Both the position numbers and the translations under genes were made by a program. The notes beneath the pieces were generated by a model. It searched no databases. It saw nothing but the letters and a program-made list of their open reading frames with translations, and was not told the origin of the DNA. From Bacteroides sp. (GTDB taxonomy: Bacteria > Bacteroidota > Bacteroidia > Bacteroidales > Bacteroidaceae), in the NCBI GenBank assembly GCA_020861095.1, contig JAJBTC010000079.1:1-40118 (forward strand): 40,118 nt of DNA, read 5' to 3'. Positions 29,553-37,567 of the stretch are shown in pieces (the stretch's first letter is position 1; each line of letters opens with the position of its first letter).

Positions 29553-29590
29553 TGCTGAACGTTGGTTGACTTCGTCGACCGTTGGTTCGT
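29553..29590 (+). repeat. Module C copy 3
   Basis: gacttcgtcgaccgttggtt is identical to copy 1 (6934-6981); flanks are again B-type (caatcgtaatg on the left, cgtaaatccctt on the right). Confidence 0.8.
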
Positions 29591-29684
29591 AAATCCCTTT
29601 CTTCTTTCCTGGATATATTTTGTTGGTTCTTACCCGTTTCACTAATCTTATAATTACTTAAAACCTCGTTTTTCTTCCGATTTA

Positions 29685-29716
29685 TTGCAATTAATTAAAA
29701 AGATGCGTTAATTTTG
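29685..29716 (+). promoter_or_regulatory. Promoter of the acyltransferase pair
   Basis: TTG (29685-29687), 21 bases, then TAATTTTG (29709-29716). Transcription would start near 29723, giving a short leader of under 20 nt before the ATG at 29741. Confidence 0.65.
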
Positions 29717-29740
29717 CGGAATCATTTTTAACAGACAGGA

Positions 29741-30559
29741 ATGAGCGACGACTCGTTGTTTTTAATTGACATAGATAAAGTTCTCCGGGAAAAAGCTCCA
29801 GCGCACTACAAACGTATCCCCAGATTTCTGATTTCATATCTGAAAAAGATTGTCCATCAGGAAGAGCTCAACGTATTTCTGCGATCTTCGCGGGAAGAGA
29901 TGGGTGTGAATTTTCTGAAAGCCTGTGTGGAGTTTCTGGATATGAAACTCATTCTGAAAGGCGAAGAGAATCTTCCTTCTGACGGACTCTATACCTTTGT
30001 GTCCAATCATCCGTTGGGAGGACAGGATGGTGTGGCTCTGGGATATGTCCTGGGGACTCATTACAACGGCAAGGTGAAATACCTTGTCAATGACCTGCTG
30101 ATGAACCTTCAGGGCCTGGCTCCGCTGTGTGTACCGATCAACAAGACCGGTAAGCAGGCAAAAGATTTCCCGAAGATGGTAGAGGCTGGTTTTCAGTCGG
30201 ACGATCAGATGATCATGTTCCCCGCCGGGCTTTGCTCGCGGCGCATCAACGGCACAATCCGGGATCTGGAGTGGAAAAAAGCATTTATTGTCAAGAGTGT
30301 GCAGCACCAGCGGGATGTCGTTCCGGTTCATTTCAGTGGACGTAACTCCAATTTCTTCTATAATCTGGCCAGTCTTTGTAAGACGATGGGGCTCAAAGTG
30401 AATATTGCCATGCTCTATCTGGTCGATGAGATGTTTAAGAACAAGCACAAGACCTTTACCATAACTTTTGGAAAGCCCATCCCCTGGCAGACCTTCGATA
30501 AGTCGCGTACACCGGCTGAATGGGCAGAATATGTAAAGGATATTGTCTACAAACTATAA
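29741..30559 (+). CDS. glsA: PlsC-like lysophospholipid-type O-acyltransferase (GlsA-like)
   Basis: 272 aa, PlsC/LPLAT superfamily. The catalytic motif is NHPLGGQD (H90, D96), in which His and Asp are five residues apart rather than the four of classic NHX4D; MFPAGLCSRR (158-167) is the substrate-binding block. There is no obvious membrane helix. The next gene, 29 bp downstream, is a GNAT-type lipid N-acyltransferase, and this pair matches GlsA/GlsB of Bacteroides, which make glycine lipids: GlsB attaches a 3-hydroxy fatty acid to glycine and GlsA adds a second acyl chain. Assignment to GlsA rests on the motif and on the gene pair; an ornithine-lipid or related amino-acid lipid role is the alternative. 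Confidence 0.78.
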   Translation: MSDDSLFLIDIDKVLREKAPAHYKRIPRFLISYLKKIVHQEELNVFLRSSREEMGVNFLKACVEFLDMKLILKGEENLPSDGLYTFVSNHPLGGQDGVALGYVLGTHYNGKVKYLVNDLLMNLQGLAPLCVPINKTGKQAKDFPKMVEAGFQSDDQMIMFPAGLCSRRINGTIRDLEWKKAFIVKSVQHQRDVVPVHFSGRNSNFFYNLASLCKTMGLKVNIAMLYLVDEMFKNKHKTFTITFGKPIPWQTFDKSRTPAEWAEYVKDIVYKL

Positions 30560-30588
30560 CACAAAGAGGAAATTACTAATAAGTATAT

Positions 30589-31587
30589 ATGCAAGAGATC
30601 ATAGAGCCGGTAAGTAAAGAGCTCATCAAGGCCGAACTTACGGAAGACAAACGATTGAGAGTGACCAACAGAAGTCACAACCAGATATACATCATCACTC
30701 ACCACGATTCTCCGAATGTAATGCGGGAGATCGGTCGTTTGCGCGAGGTCGCTTTCCGGGCTGCCGGAGGGGGTACAGGGTTGCCGTTGGACATCGATGA
30801 GTACGATACCATGGAAAATCCTTACAAACAACTGATCGTCTGGAACCCCGAAGCGGAAGAGATCCTGGGCGGATATCGTTACCTGTTAGGTACCGATGTG
30901 CAGTTCGATGAGAAGGGGGAGCCCATCTTAGCCACTTCACATATGTTCCATTTCTCGGAAAAGTTTATCAAAGAATATCTTCCTACTACGGTAGAACTGG
31001 GACGTTCGTTCGTTACACTGGAATATCAGTCGAGCCGCGCGGGCAGCAAAGGACTTTTCGCCTTAGATAACCTCTGGGACGGTTTGGGGGCGTTGACGGT
31101 AGTGATGCCCAATGTGAAATATTTCTTCGGAAAGGTGACCATGTATCCGAGTTACCACCGTCAGGGACGCGACATGATCCTGTATTTCCTTAAGAAGCAT
31201 TTTGGCGATACGGAGGGTCTGATCACGCCGGTCAGGCCGCTGCGCATGGAGGCCGACGAGCAGGAGCTGGAAGCCCTGTTCTGCAAAGATTCTTTCAAAG
31301 AAGATTATCCGATCCTCAACCAGGAGGTGCGTAAACTGGGCTATAACATTCCGCCGTTGGTGAATGCCTACATGAGCCTGAGTCCCACCATGCGTATGTT
31401 CGGTACAGCTATCAACTACGGGTTCGGAGATGTAGAGGAGACAGGTATCCTGATCGCTGTAGATGAGATACTGGCGGAAAAGCGGATACGTCACATCGAA
31501 TCCTTCATCAAGAACGACTCCAAAGATTGCCGGATCACTTCCGGAGCCAATAAGATATTTACACCGCGGGAAGACTGTTCCCATTGA
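30589..31587 (+). CDS. glsB: GNAT-type amino-acid lipid N-acyltransferase (GlsB-like)
   Basis: 332 aa, 'hemolysin-like' OlsB/GlsB group of the GNAT fold. The N-terminal region has the group's REIGRLREVAFRAAGGGTG stretch (about 45-63), followed by an acetyltransferase-like core with the motifs ILGGYRYLLG and ELGRSFVTLEYQ (about 84-160). In Bacteroides, GlsB acylates glycine as the first step of glycine lipid synthesis. Co-directional with the O-acyltransferase 29 bp upstream. Its last 29 bases overlap the end of dgt on the opposite strand. The substrate amino acid cannot be read from sequence. Confidence 0.78.
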   Translation: MQEIIEPVSKELIKAELTEDKRLRVTNRSHNQIYIITHHDSPNVMREIGRLREVAFRAAGGGTGLPLDIDEYDTMENPYKQLIVWNPEAEEILGGYRYLLGTDVQFDEKGEPILATSHMFHFSEKFIKEYLPTTVELGRSFVTLEYQSSRAGSKGLFALDNLWDGLGALTVVMPNVKYFFGKVTMYPSYHRQGRDMILYFLKKHFGDTEGLITPVRPLRMEADEQELEALFCKDSFKEDYPILNQEVRKLGYNIPPLVNAYMSLSPTMRMFGTAINYGFGDVEETGILIAVDEILAEKRIRHIESFIKNDSKDCRITSGANKIFTPREDCSH

Positions 31588-32887
31588 TCTTGCGGTAGAG
31601 ATCGAGCGCGCATATATCGGTCATTCCTGAAATATAATCCAATACAGCCTGCACCCTTTCATACAGAGAGGGTGCTCTCAGTTGGTACTGTTCCGAGATG
31701 CGGTCGATCAGCAATTGGGAATAGGCTTTCTCCGGATAGCGCACCGCGTCGATCATCAGATCCAGCAGGGTGCTGATGATCTGAAAACCGGCCAGTTCTA
31801 TATCCAGTACATCGCGCGAGCGGTAGATCTTCTCTACAGAGATCCGGGTGCAGCGTGTATAGGCCTGCGCGGGAAGATCGGCTACCTGTCTGATCAGGCT
31901 GTCGTCGAACGCTCCGTTCAGGATCTTCTCTTCGTTGTCCAGAAAAACCTGTGTACATTCCCGGATCAGCAGTCCGATCACCGAAGAACGCAGGTAGGCG
32001 ATCTGTTCGTTGGGGTCACTCACTACATCAAACGTTTTCAGTATGCGACGCTGTCGCTCCTCCGGAAAGTAGTGGAGCAACAGATCCACCGTTTCCTCTT
32101 TGGTAATTATCTTCAGTTTGTAGGCATCCTCGATGTCCATCAGCTGATAACAGATATCGTCCGCGGCCTCTACCAGGTAGACCAGCGGATGGCGTATGTA
32201 ACGCGCCGGACAGTCGTTGAGCCGGATCAGTCCCAGTTCATCAGCGATACGCCGGAAGCTCTCCTCCTCGCTTGTGAAGAACCCGAATTTGTTCTTTTCG
32301 CCTGCCAGGCTTGAAGAGAAAGGATATTTCACGATAGAGGCCAGCGTGGTATAGGTGAGGGCGAAGCCTCCGGGCCGGCGGCCCTGGAACTGATGGGTGA
32401 GCAGGCGGAACGCGTTGGCATTCCCTTCAAAATGTATCCAGTCTTGCCATTCGTTCTCCGGTAGTTGGCCTTTCAGAGCCAACCCTTTGCCCTCCGAGAA
32501 ATACGTAGCGATCGCTTTTTCGCCCGAATGGCCGAAGGGAGGATTGCCCAGATCATGCGCCAGGCAGGCAGCCGAAACGATAGAACCGATCTCCGGCAGG
32601 TAGCTGTCTGCCAGTTCCGGATGTCTGGCGATGAGAGCCTTGGCTACATCGTTTCCCAGCGAACGTCCTACACAGGAAACCTCCAGGCTGTGTGTCAGGC
32701 GGTTGTGCACAAAGATACTTCCCGGCAGGGGAAATACCTGGGTTTTGTTCTGCAGGCGGCGGAAAGGAGCGGAAAAGATCAGGCGGTCGTAGTCGCGCTG
32801 GAACTCCGACCGGTTTTCCTGGCGTTCGGCATGGAACTCCTCCATACCAAAACGTTTCGCTGATATAAGTTGGGTCCAAAGCATCAT
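31559..32887 (-). CDS. dgt: Deoxyguanosinetriphosphate triphosphohydrolase (dGTPase)
   Basis: HD-domain enzyme that cleaves dGTP (or dNTPs) to nucleoside and triphosphate. 442 aa. The family opening PFRRLQNKTQVFPL (about 41-54) is followed by H66 in RLTHSLEV and H111-D112 in CLAHDLGNPPFGHSGE; the HD metal site is intact. Length fits the long dGTPase type. Start: two adjacent ATGs (32887 and 32884). An array of ATCGTAA-like heptamers lies immediately upstream of the start (32888-32925). It is divergent from dut and overlaps glsB tail to tail by 29 bases. Confidence 0.93.
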   Translation of the reverse strand: MMLWTQLISAKRFGMEEFHAERQENRSEFQRDYDRLIFSAPFRRLQNKTQVFPLPGSIFVHNRLTHSLEVSCVGRSLGNDVAKALIARHPELADSYLPEIGSIVSAACLAHDLGNPPFGHSGEKAIATYFSEGKGLALKGQLPENEWQDWIHFEGNANAFRLLTHQFQGRRPGGFALTYTTLASIVKYPFSSSLAGEKNKFGFFTSEEESFRRIADELGLIRLNDCPARYIRHPLVYLVEAADDICYQLMDIEDAYKLKIITKEETVDLLLHYFPEERQRRILKTFDVVSDPNEQIAYLRSSVIGLLIRECTQVFLDNEEKILNGAFDDSLIRQVADLPAQAYTRCTRISVEKIYRSRDVLDIELAGFQIISTLLDLMIDAVRYPEKAYSQLLIDRISEQYQLRAPSLYERVQAVLDYISGMTDICALDLYRKINGNSLPAV

Positions 32888-32925
32888 GAGATTTACGATT
32901 TACGGATTTACGATGTACGATTTCA
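32888..32925 (-). repeat. B heptamer array at the dgt start codon
   Basis: Degenerate ATCGTAA units (read on the minus strand) end two or three bases before the ATG. No Shine-Dalgarno-like sequence fits between array and start. Confidence 0.8.
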
Positions 32926-33090
32926 GGAACCAAGGGATCTGTGAAGAGGTTGCGTCATTCAGAGTATCCTTTTGAAAAAGTCTTTTTACAACAATTCCTC
33001 AACAATTCCTGTTTGAAAAAGATCTGTCGGTATGTACTTCCTGGCGGAGGCTGGTACAGCCTAAATCCTTTGTTTCAGCTAATTTAACTG

Positions 33091-33098
33091 CAAATGTA
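33091..33098 (-). promoter_or_regulatory. Possible -7 box for dgt
   Basis: The minus strand reads TACATTTG, matching TAnnTTTG, about 200 bases before the dgt start. No -33 partner was found. If used, the B array is transcribed as part of the dgt leader. Confidence 0.3.
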
Positions 33099-33155
33099 TG
33101 AAATTTTACTTCAATTTGCGTATTTTCGCCCGATAATCCAGTAAACACCTTCAAG

Positions 33156-33590
33156 ATGAATATACAGATCGTCAATAAATCGCGGCATGCCCTTCCTGAG
33201 TACGCCACAGAGCATTCCGCCGGTATGGATCTCCGGGCCAATCTTTCCGAACCTATCGTACTGGCACCTTTGCAGCGTTGTCTGGTGCCCACCGGACTTT
33301 ATATAGCAGTGCCCGCGGGATACGAAGCCCAGGTGCGTCCGCGGAGTGGATTGGCGATCAAAAAAGGGGTCACCGTGCTCAACTCTCCCGGCACGATAGA
33401 TGCCGATTACCGGGGTGAGGTCTGTGTGATCTTAGTTAATCTTTCCGCGGAAGAGTTTGTTATAGAAGATGGCGAACGGATCGCTCAGATGGTCATTGCC
33501 CGGCACGAGAAAGCCTGCTGGCAGGAGACGGATCAGCTGGATGAGACCGTACGGGGTGCCGGTGGTTTCGGACATACCGGTAAAAAGTAA
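33156..33590 (+). CDS. dut: Deoxyuridine 5'-triphosphate nucleotidohydrolase (dUTPase)
   Basis: Trimeric dUTPase: hydrolyses dUTP to dUMP and PPi, keeping uracil out of DNA and feeding dTMP synthesis. 144 aa, normal size. The five motifs are visible: AGMDLRA (1), RPRSGLA (2), [14 protein letters not shown] (3), [10 protein letters not shown] (4) and the C-terminal [10 protein letters not shown] (5). It heads an operon with three envelope genes, with only 5 bases to the next. This order (dut, TPR lipoprotein, DUF4292, EnvC-like) is common in Bacteroidota. Confidence 0.97.
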   Translation: MNIQIVNKSRHALPEYATEHSAGMDLRANLSEPIVLAPLQRCLVPTGLYIAVPAGYEAQVRPRSGLAIKKGVTVLNSPGTIDADYRGEVCVILVNLSAEEFVIEDGERIAQMVIARHEKACWQETDQLDETVRGAGGFGHTGKK

Positions 33591-33595
33591 ACAGA

Positions 33596-35404
33596 ATGAA
33601 GAAAAAAGATTCCCTCCCTATAAAACATTCACAGGGGCAATGCCCCCTCCCATGGTTCCGGTATGTACTGTGTATGGGCATAATCTGCCTGTTGAGTGCC
33701 TGCGGTACACAGCGGGTACATAGCACCTCGTTGTTTCTGCCCGACCGGCCACTGGCACGCGTGTTGACAGAACCGGAGCAGCGCAAGTACAACTATTTTT
33801 TCCTGGAAGCTACCCGGCTGAAGAACAAGCAGGAGTACGCTTCTGCCTTCAACCTCTACCAACATGCGTTGGCTATCAACCCCGACGGGTCGGCCGCGCT
33901 GTATGAGATCGCGCAGTTCTATCTGTTCCTCAGGCAAGTGACACAGGGGCAGGAAGCACTGGAGAAAGCGGTAGCCCTGGATCCCGACAATTTCTGGTAC
34001 AATCAGGCGCTGGTGGGGCTCTACGAGTCACAAGGCAGACAGGAAGAGGCTATCGCTCTGCTGGAAAATATGGTGGTGCGGTTCCCTTTTAAGCAAGACC
34101 CTCTCTTTTCGCTGATCGATATCTACAATCGCCGGCAAGACTATCCGAATGTGATCCGTGTGCTGGATCGGCTGGAAGAGCAAATGGGTAAGAACGAGCA
34201 ACTGAGTATGGAGAAATTCCGGATCTATCTGTTGATGAAAGACGAACCCCGCGCTTTCCGGGAGATAGAGAACCTGGTAGAAGAGTATCCGATGGATATG
34301 CGTTATAAAGTATTGCTGGGAGATGTATATTTGCAAAATGGAAAGACACAACCGGCTTATGAACTGTATCAGGAGGTGTTGAAAGAGGAACCGGACAATG
34401 CCATGGCACTCTATTCGCTGGTGGTTTATTACGAAGAGACGGGCCATCAGGAGTTGTACGAGCAATATCTCGATACGTTGCTGCTGAACAGCAAAGTGCC
34501 TTCCGATACGAAGCTGAATGTCATGCGGCAGCTCATCGTGCAGAACGAACAGCAGGAGCAGGATAGCACCCGTATTCTCTCTCTCTTCGACCGCATCCTG
34601 CAAGCGGATGAGGAAGACGATCAGATCGCCATGCTGTATGCGCAGTACCTGATATCCAAGGGAATGGACGAACAGGTGGATCCGGTGCTGGAACATGTGC
34701 TGCAGATCGATCCCACCAATACCGCTGCACGGATGATGTTGCTGGGTACGGCGATCCGGGAGAATGATTACGAACGGGTGATCGCTTTGTGCGAACCGGG
34801 CATCGAGGCTTCGCCCACTGCGCTGGAGTTCTATTTTTATCTGGCGATCGCCTATTTGCAGTCCGAACGTTGGGAAGATGTCGTGCGGGTGAGCCGCAGC
34901 GCGCTGGAGCACGCTACCGAAGATGCCAACAGTGAAGTACTCTCTGATTTCTACACCCTCCTGGGAGACGCTTCCCATACCCTGGGAAAGAACCAGGAGG
35001 CGTATGAGGCCTATGACTCTGCCTTGGTATACAACTCTTCCAACATCGGGGCACTGAATAATTATGCGTATTACCTCTCGCTGAAAAAAAAGGATCTGGA
35101 CCGGGCGGAGGAGATGAGTTACAAGACCATTAAGGCGGAGCCGGACAACGGGACCTACCTGGATACCTATGCCTGGATCCTGTTCGAGAAAGGGAACTAC
35201 GCCGAAGCCCGTATCTATATCGATCAGGCCATGAAGAACGGCGGCGAGGAAAGCGATGTGGTAGTGGAGCACTGTGGCGATATCTATTTCCTGACAGGGG
35301 AGCCGGAGAAAGCAGTGGAATACTGGAAGCAAGCTAAAGAAATGGGCAACGAGTCGAAGAATCTGAATGAAAAAATAAGAAGAAAAAAATACATCGCGCC
35401 ATGA
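33596..35404 (+). CDS. TPR-repeat lipoprotein
   Basis: 602 aa. After a rather long polar N-terminus, a hydrophobic segment ends in CLLSACG with lipid-attachment C36, so an outer- or inner-membrane lipoprotein. Nearly the entire mature protein is tetratricopeptide repeats: canonical units are seen at about 75-180 (ALAINPDGSAALYEIAQFY; ALDPDNFWYNQALVGLYE), and further ones up to about 590 (INYNSSNIGALNNYAYYLS-like, AEPDNGTYLDTYAWILFEKG). TPRs are protein-binding scaffolds. It sits in the operon dut-TPR-DUF4292-EnvC; the stop overlaps the next start by 4 bases (ATGA), so coupled translation. A role in envelope biogenesis is suggested by context only. Confidence 0.88.
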   Translation: MKKKDSLPIKHSQGQCPLPWFRYVLCMGIICLLSACGTQRVHSTSLFLPDRPLARVLTEPEQRKYNYFFLEATRLKNKQEYASAFNLYQHALAINPDGSAALYEIAQFYLFLRQVTQGQEALEKAVALDPDNFWYNQALVGLYESQGRQEEAIALLENMVVRFPFKQDPLFSLIDIYNRRQDYPNVIRVLDRLEEQMGKNEQLSMEKFRIYLLMKDEPRAFREIENLVEEYPMDMRYKVLLGDVYLQNGKTQPAYELYQEVLKEEPDNAMALYSLVVYYEETGHQELYEQYLDTLLLNSKVPSDTKLNVMRQLIVQNEQQEQDSTRILSLFDRILQADEEDDQIAMLYAQYLISKGMDEQVDPVLEHVLQIDPTNTAARMMLLGTAIRENDYERVIALCEPGIEASPTALEFYFYLAIAYLQSERWEDVVRVSRSALEHATEDANSEVLSDFYTLLGDASHTLGKNQEAYEAYDSALVYNSSNIGALNNYAYYLSLKKKDLDRAEEMSYKTIKAEPDNGTYLDTYAWILFEKGNYAEARIYIDQAMKNGGEESDVVVEHCGDIYFLTGEPEKAVEYWKQAKEMGNESKNLNEKIRRKKYIAP

Positions 35405-35973
35405 AACGTGAAATAAAGATATGGACTTTTGTACTGGGAGCCATCCTGTTGCTCTCTTCGTGTAAAACAAGTAAAGTGGTTACTCGTCCGACAGATACCA
35501 CCCTCCGGTATGTCTCTTCGAAATTACAGCTCACGGTTCCCAACAGAAGCAGTATGCTGACACTGAACGGTACCATGAAGATGATGAGCCCGGAGCGTAT
35601 CCAGCTCTCTGTATTGGTGCCTATCCTTCGTTCCGAGGCGGTACGCATCGATCTGACCCCGGATGAGGTGATCGTGGTAGATCGGATGAACAAACGGTAC
35701 ATACGTGCCAGCCGCGAAGATCTACGGGGCATACTGCCTCCAAAAGCCGAATTCTCCCAATTGGAGAAGATCATCTTTGAGGTGGCGGAAAAAGGAGACC
35801 GCGTTACCCTGACCGCGGCCGAACTGGGCCTACCTACCTTAGAGAAGGCAAAGGTAGAATTCTATGATTTCTCGTTCAATGAATTTACGATGACACCTAC
35901 GGAGATTTCCGGTAAGTATGACGAAATGACCATAGACGAACTACTTGCCATGCTGAACAAACTGAAGTTATGA
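35401..35973 (+). CDS. DUF4292 lipoprotein (LolB-like fold)
   Basis: 190 aa lipoprotein: signal segment ending LLLSSC (C21) followed by a mature domain of alternating beta strands with LNGTMKMMSPERIQLSV and LTPDEVIVVDRMNKRYIRAS, typical of DUF4292. This domain has been compared with the LolA/LolB lipoprotein carrier fold, so a role in lipoprotein or lipid handling is possible but unproven. It overlaps the TPR gene upstream and the EnvC-like gene downstream by 4 bases each (ATGA). Confidence 0.85.
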   Translation: MKREIKIWTFVLGAILLLSSCKTSKVVTRPTDTTLRYVSSKLQLTVPNRSSMLTLNGTMKMMSPERIQLSVLVPILRSEAVRIDLTPDEVIVVDRMNKRYIRASREDLRGILPPKAEFSQLEKIIFEVAEKGDRVTLTAAELGLPTLEKAKVEFYDFSFNEFTMTPTEISGKYDEMTIDELLAMLNKLKL

Positions 35974-37241
35974 AACACACCCTTTCGGTACTGATCCTTT
36001 GTTGCTGCTTTTCCTTTCCGCTTTCCGCACAGACCAATTCTCTGATCAGAGAGCTGGAAGGGAAGCGTGGAGAATTGCAGAAACAGATCGCCGAAACGGA
36101 GAGTTTGTTGCAAACCCATCAGAAAACAGTCAGTAGCCAGCTCAATAGTCTGGCTTCCCTCACAGGCCAGATCGAGGAGCGTAAACGCTATATCCTTACG
36201 ATCACCAACGATATACATTCGATCGACGGTGAACTCGCCTCCATCGAACGGCAGTTGCGCGTTCTTCAGAAAGAGCTGGACGAAAAGAGGGAGAAATATG
36301 CCCATTCCGTTCAATATCTCTATAAGAACCGTTCCATAGAAGAAAAACTGATGTTTATTTTTTCCGCCCGGAGCTTGTCGCAAACCTACAGACGGATGCG
36401 TTATGTGCGTGAATATGCCACCTACCAACGTTTGCAGGGAGAAGAGATCCTGAAGAAGCAGGAGCAGGTGAATCGCAAACGCGCCGAGCTGGAAGAGGTA
36501 AAGGGTGCGAAAGAAGCCCTGTTGAAAGAGAGGGAAGAAGAGCAGAAAAAACTGGAAGAACAGGAAAAAGAAATGAAAGCCGTGGTCGCCGACCTACAGA
36601 AAAAACAGAAGGGACTACAGGCGGAGATCAACAAGAAGCGCAAGGAAGCCGACCAGCTCAACGCGCGTATCGATAAACTGATTGCGGAAGAGATCGAAAA
36701 GGCGCGTAAGCGGGCAGCCGAGGAGGCAAAGAAAGAGGCGAAAACTACTTCTACCCCTGGTACTCCTGCCAGAAAAGCCGATCCGATGGCGGGATATACC
36801 CTAAGTAAAGCCGACCGGGAACTTTCGGGCAACTTTGTATCCAACCGCGGAAAACTACCTGTCCCTGTGACAGGGCCTTATATGATTGTCAGCCGTTACG
36901 GACAATACAATGTGGAGGGGCTGAAAAATGTCAAACTCGACAACAAAGGAATCGATATTCAGGGACAGCCCGGAGCAGAGGCCCGTTCCATTTTCAACGG
37001 TACGGTGGCAGCCGTGTTCCAGCTCAACGGTCTGTTCAATATATTGGTAAGGCATGGAGATTATATCTCTGTCTACTGTAACCTCTCTTCCGTATCTGTG
37101 AAGCAGGGAGATACCGTCACTACCAATCAGGTATTGGGAAAGATATTCTCCGATAAGAGCGACAACGACCGTACGGTACTTCATTTCCAGTTGCGCAAAG
37201 AAAAGGAAAAACTCAATCCCGAACCCTGGCTGAATCGCTGA
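35970..37241 (+). CDS. EnvC-like murein hydrolase activator with degenerate LytM domain
   Basis: 423 aa exported protein. Signal peptide to about residue 20 (FPLSAQ). Long coiled coils cover about 22-120 and 150-260 (rich in K, E, Q, R). The C-terminal LytM/M23 domain covers about 295-420, but active-site residues are lost: NKGID at 325-329 has asparagine where active M23 enzymes have the first zinc histidine of HxxxD, and the HxH pair is V-L-H (H405). It probably does not cut peptidoglycan itself but activates amidases, as EnvC does, during cell separation. Last gene of the dut operon. The degenerate residues may be normal for this Bacteroidota group. Confidence 0.88.
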   Translation: MKHTLSVLILCCCFSFPLSAQTNSLIRELEGKRGELQKQIAETESLLQTHQKTVSSQLNSLASLTGQIEERKRYILTITNDIHSIDGELASIERQLRVLQKELDEKREKYAHSVQYLYKNRSIEEKLMFIFSARSLSQTYRRMRYVREYATYQRLQGEEILKKQEQVNRKRAELEEVKGAKEALLKEREEEQKKLEEQEKEMKAVVADLQKKQKGLQAEINKKRKEADQLNARIDKLIAEEIEKARKRAAEEAKKEAKTTSTPGTPARKADPMAGYTLSKADRELSGNFVSNRGKLPVPVTGPYMIVSRYGQYNVEGLKNVKLDNKGIDIQGQPGAEARSIFNGTVAAVFQLNGLFNILVRHGDYISVYCNLSSVSVKQGDTVTTNQVLGKIFSDKSDNDRTVLHFQLRKEKEKLNPEPWLNR

Positions 37242-37567
37242 CCGGGTAGTGTTTTTGCTGGCTGCAAGTGCTGTTCCTGGTTAGACAGAATGGATGCTAT
37301 CCTGCTGTAGAGACGCATATTTGCGTCTCCATATTTGCATCTCCCATAGTTACCTCTCCATAGTTACGTCTCCGCGATATACGTTCCATGAACCGGATCT
37401 CTTTTATCTGTTGTAACGCTTCTGCATGCGCCACACACTTCCTTCGATATATATTTTTTCATGCGGCACACGGAGACGCAACTATGGAGACACAAGTATG
37501 GAGACGCAAGTATGCGTCTCTACAGGAGGTGAATCACAGGTAAAGGAATCATTCAGGATGTTTCCCT
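37242..37567. repeat. Nested palindrome between convergent genes
   Basis: No gene. Left arm 37303-37375: an A box, then 14-15 bp iterations of the type tgcgtctccatatt with drift. Right arm 37465-37532: three direct 14-base units (ggagacgcaactat, ggagacacaagtat, ggagacgcaagtat) and a closing gcgtctctacag. The arms are imperfect reverse complements around ~90 bases of unique DNA. It lies between the ends of the EnvC-like gene (+) and the second GH3 gene (-). Confidence 0.82.

Larger units (their letters stand above)
28466..29740. repeat. Repeat-mosaic intergenic region 4
   Basis: No gene in 1.27 kb. A B array starts two bases past the upstream stop (28467-28507), then an A-box palindrome (28545-28582, loop cggc), a diverged module shared with 23060-23190 (28583-28698), the second ~635-bp palindromic element (28699-29332), R1 copy 3 (29328-29435), A and B boxes (29460-29500) and module C (29553-29590). 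The promoter of the next gene lies at 29685-29716. Confidence 0.8.
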
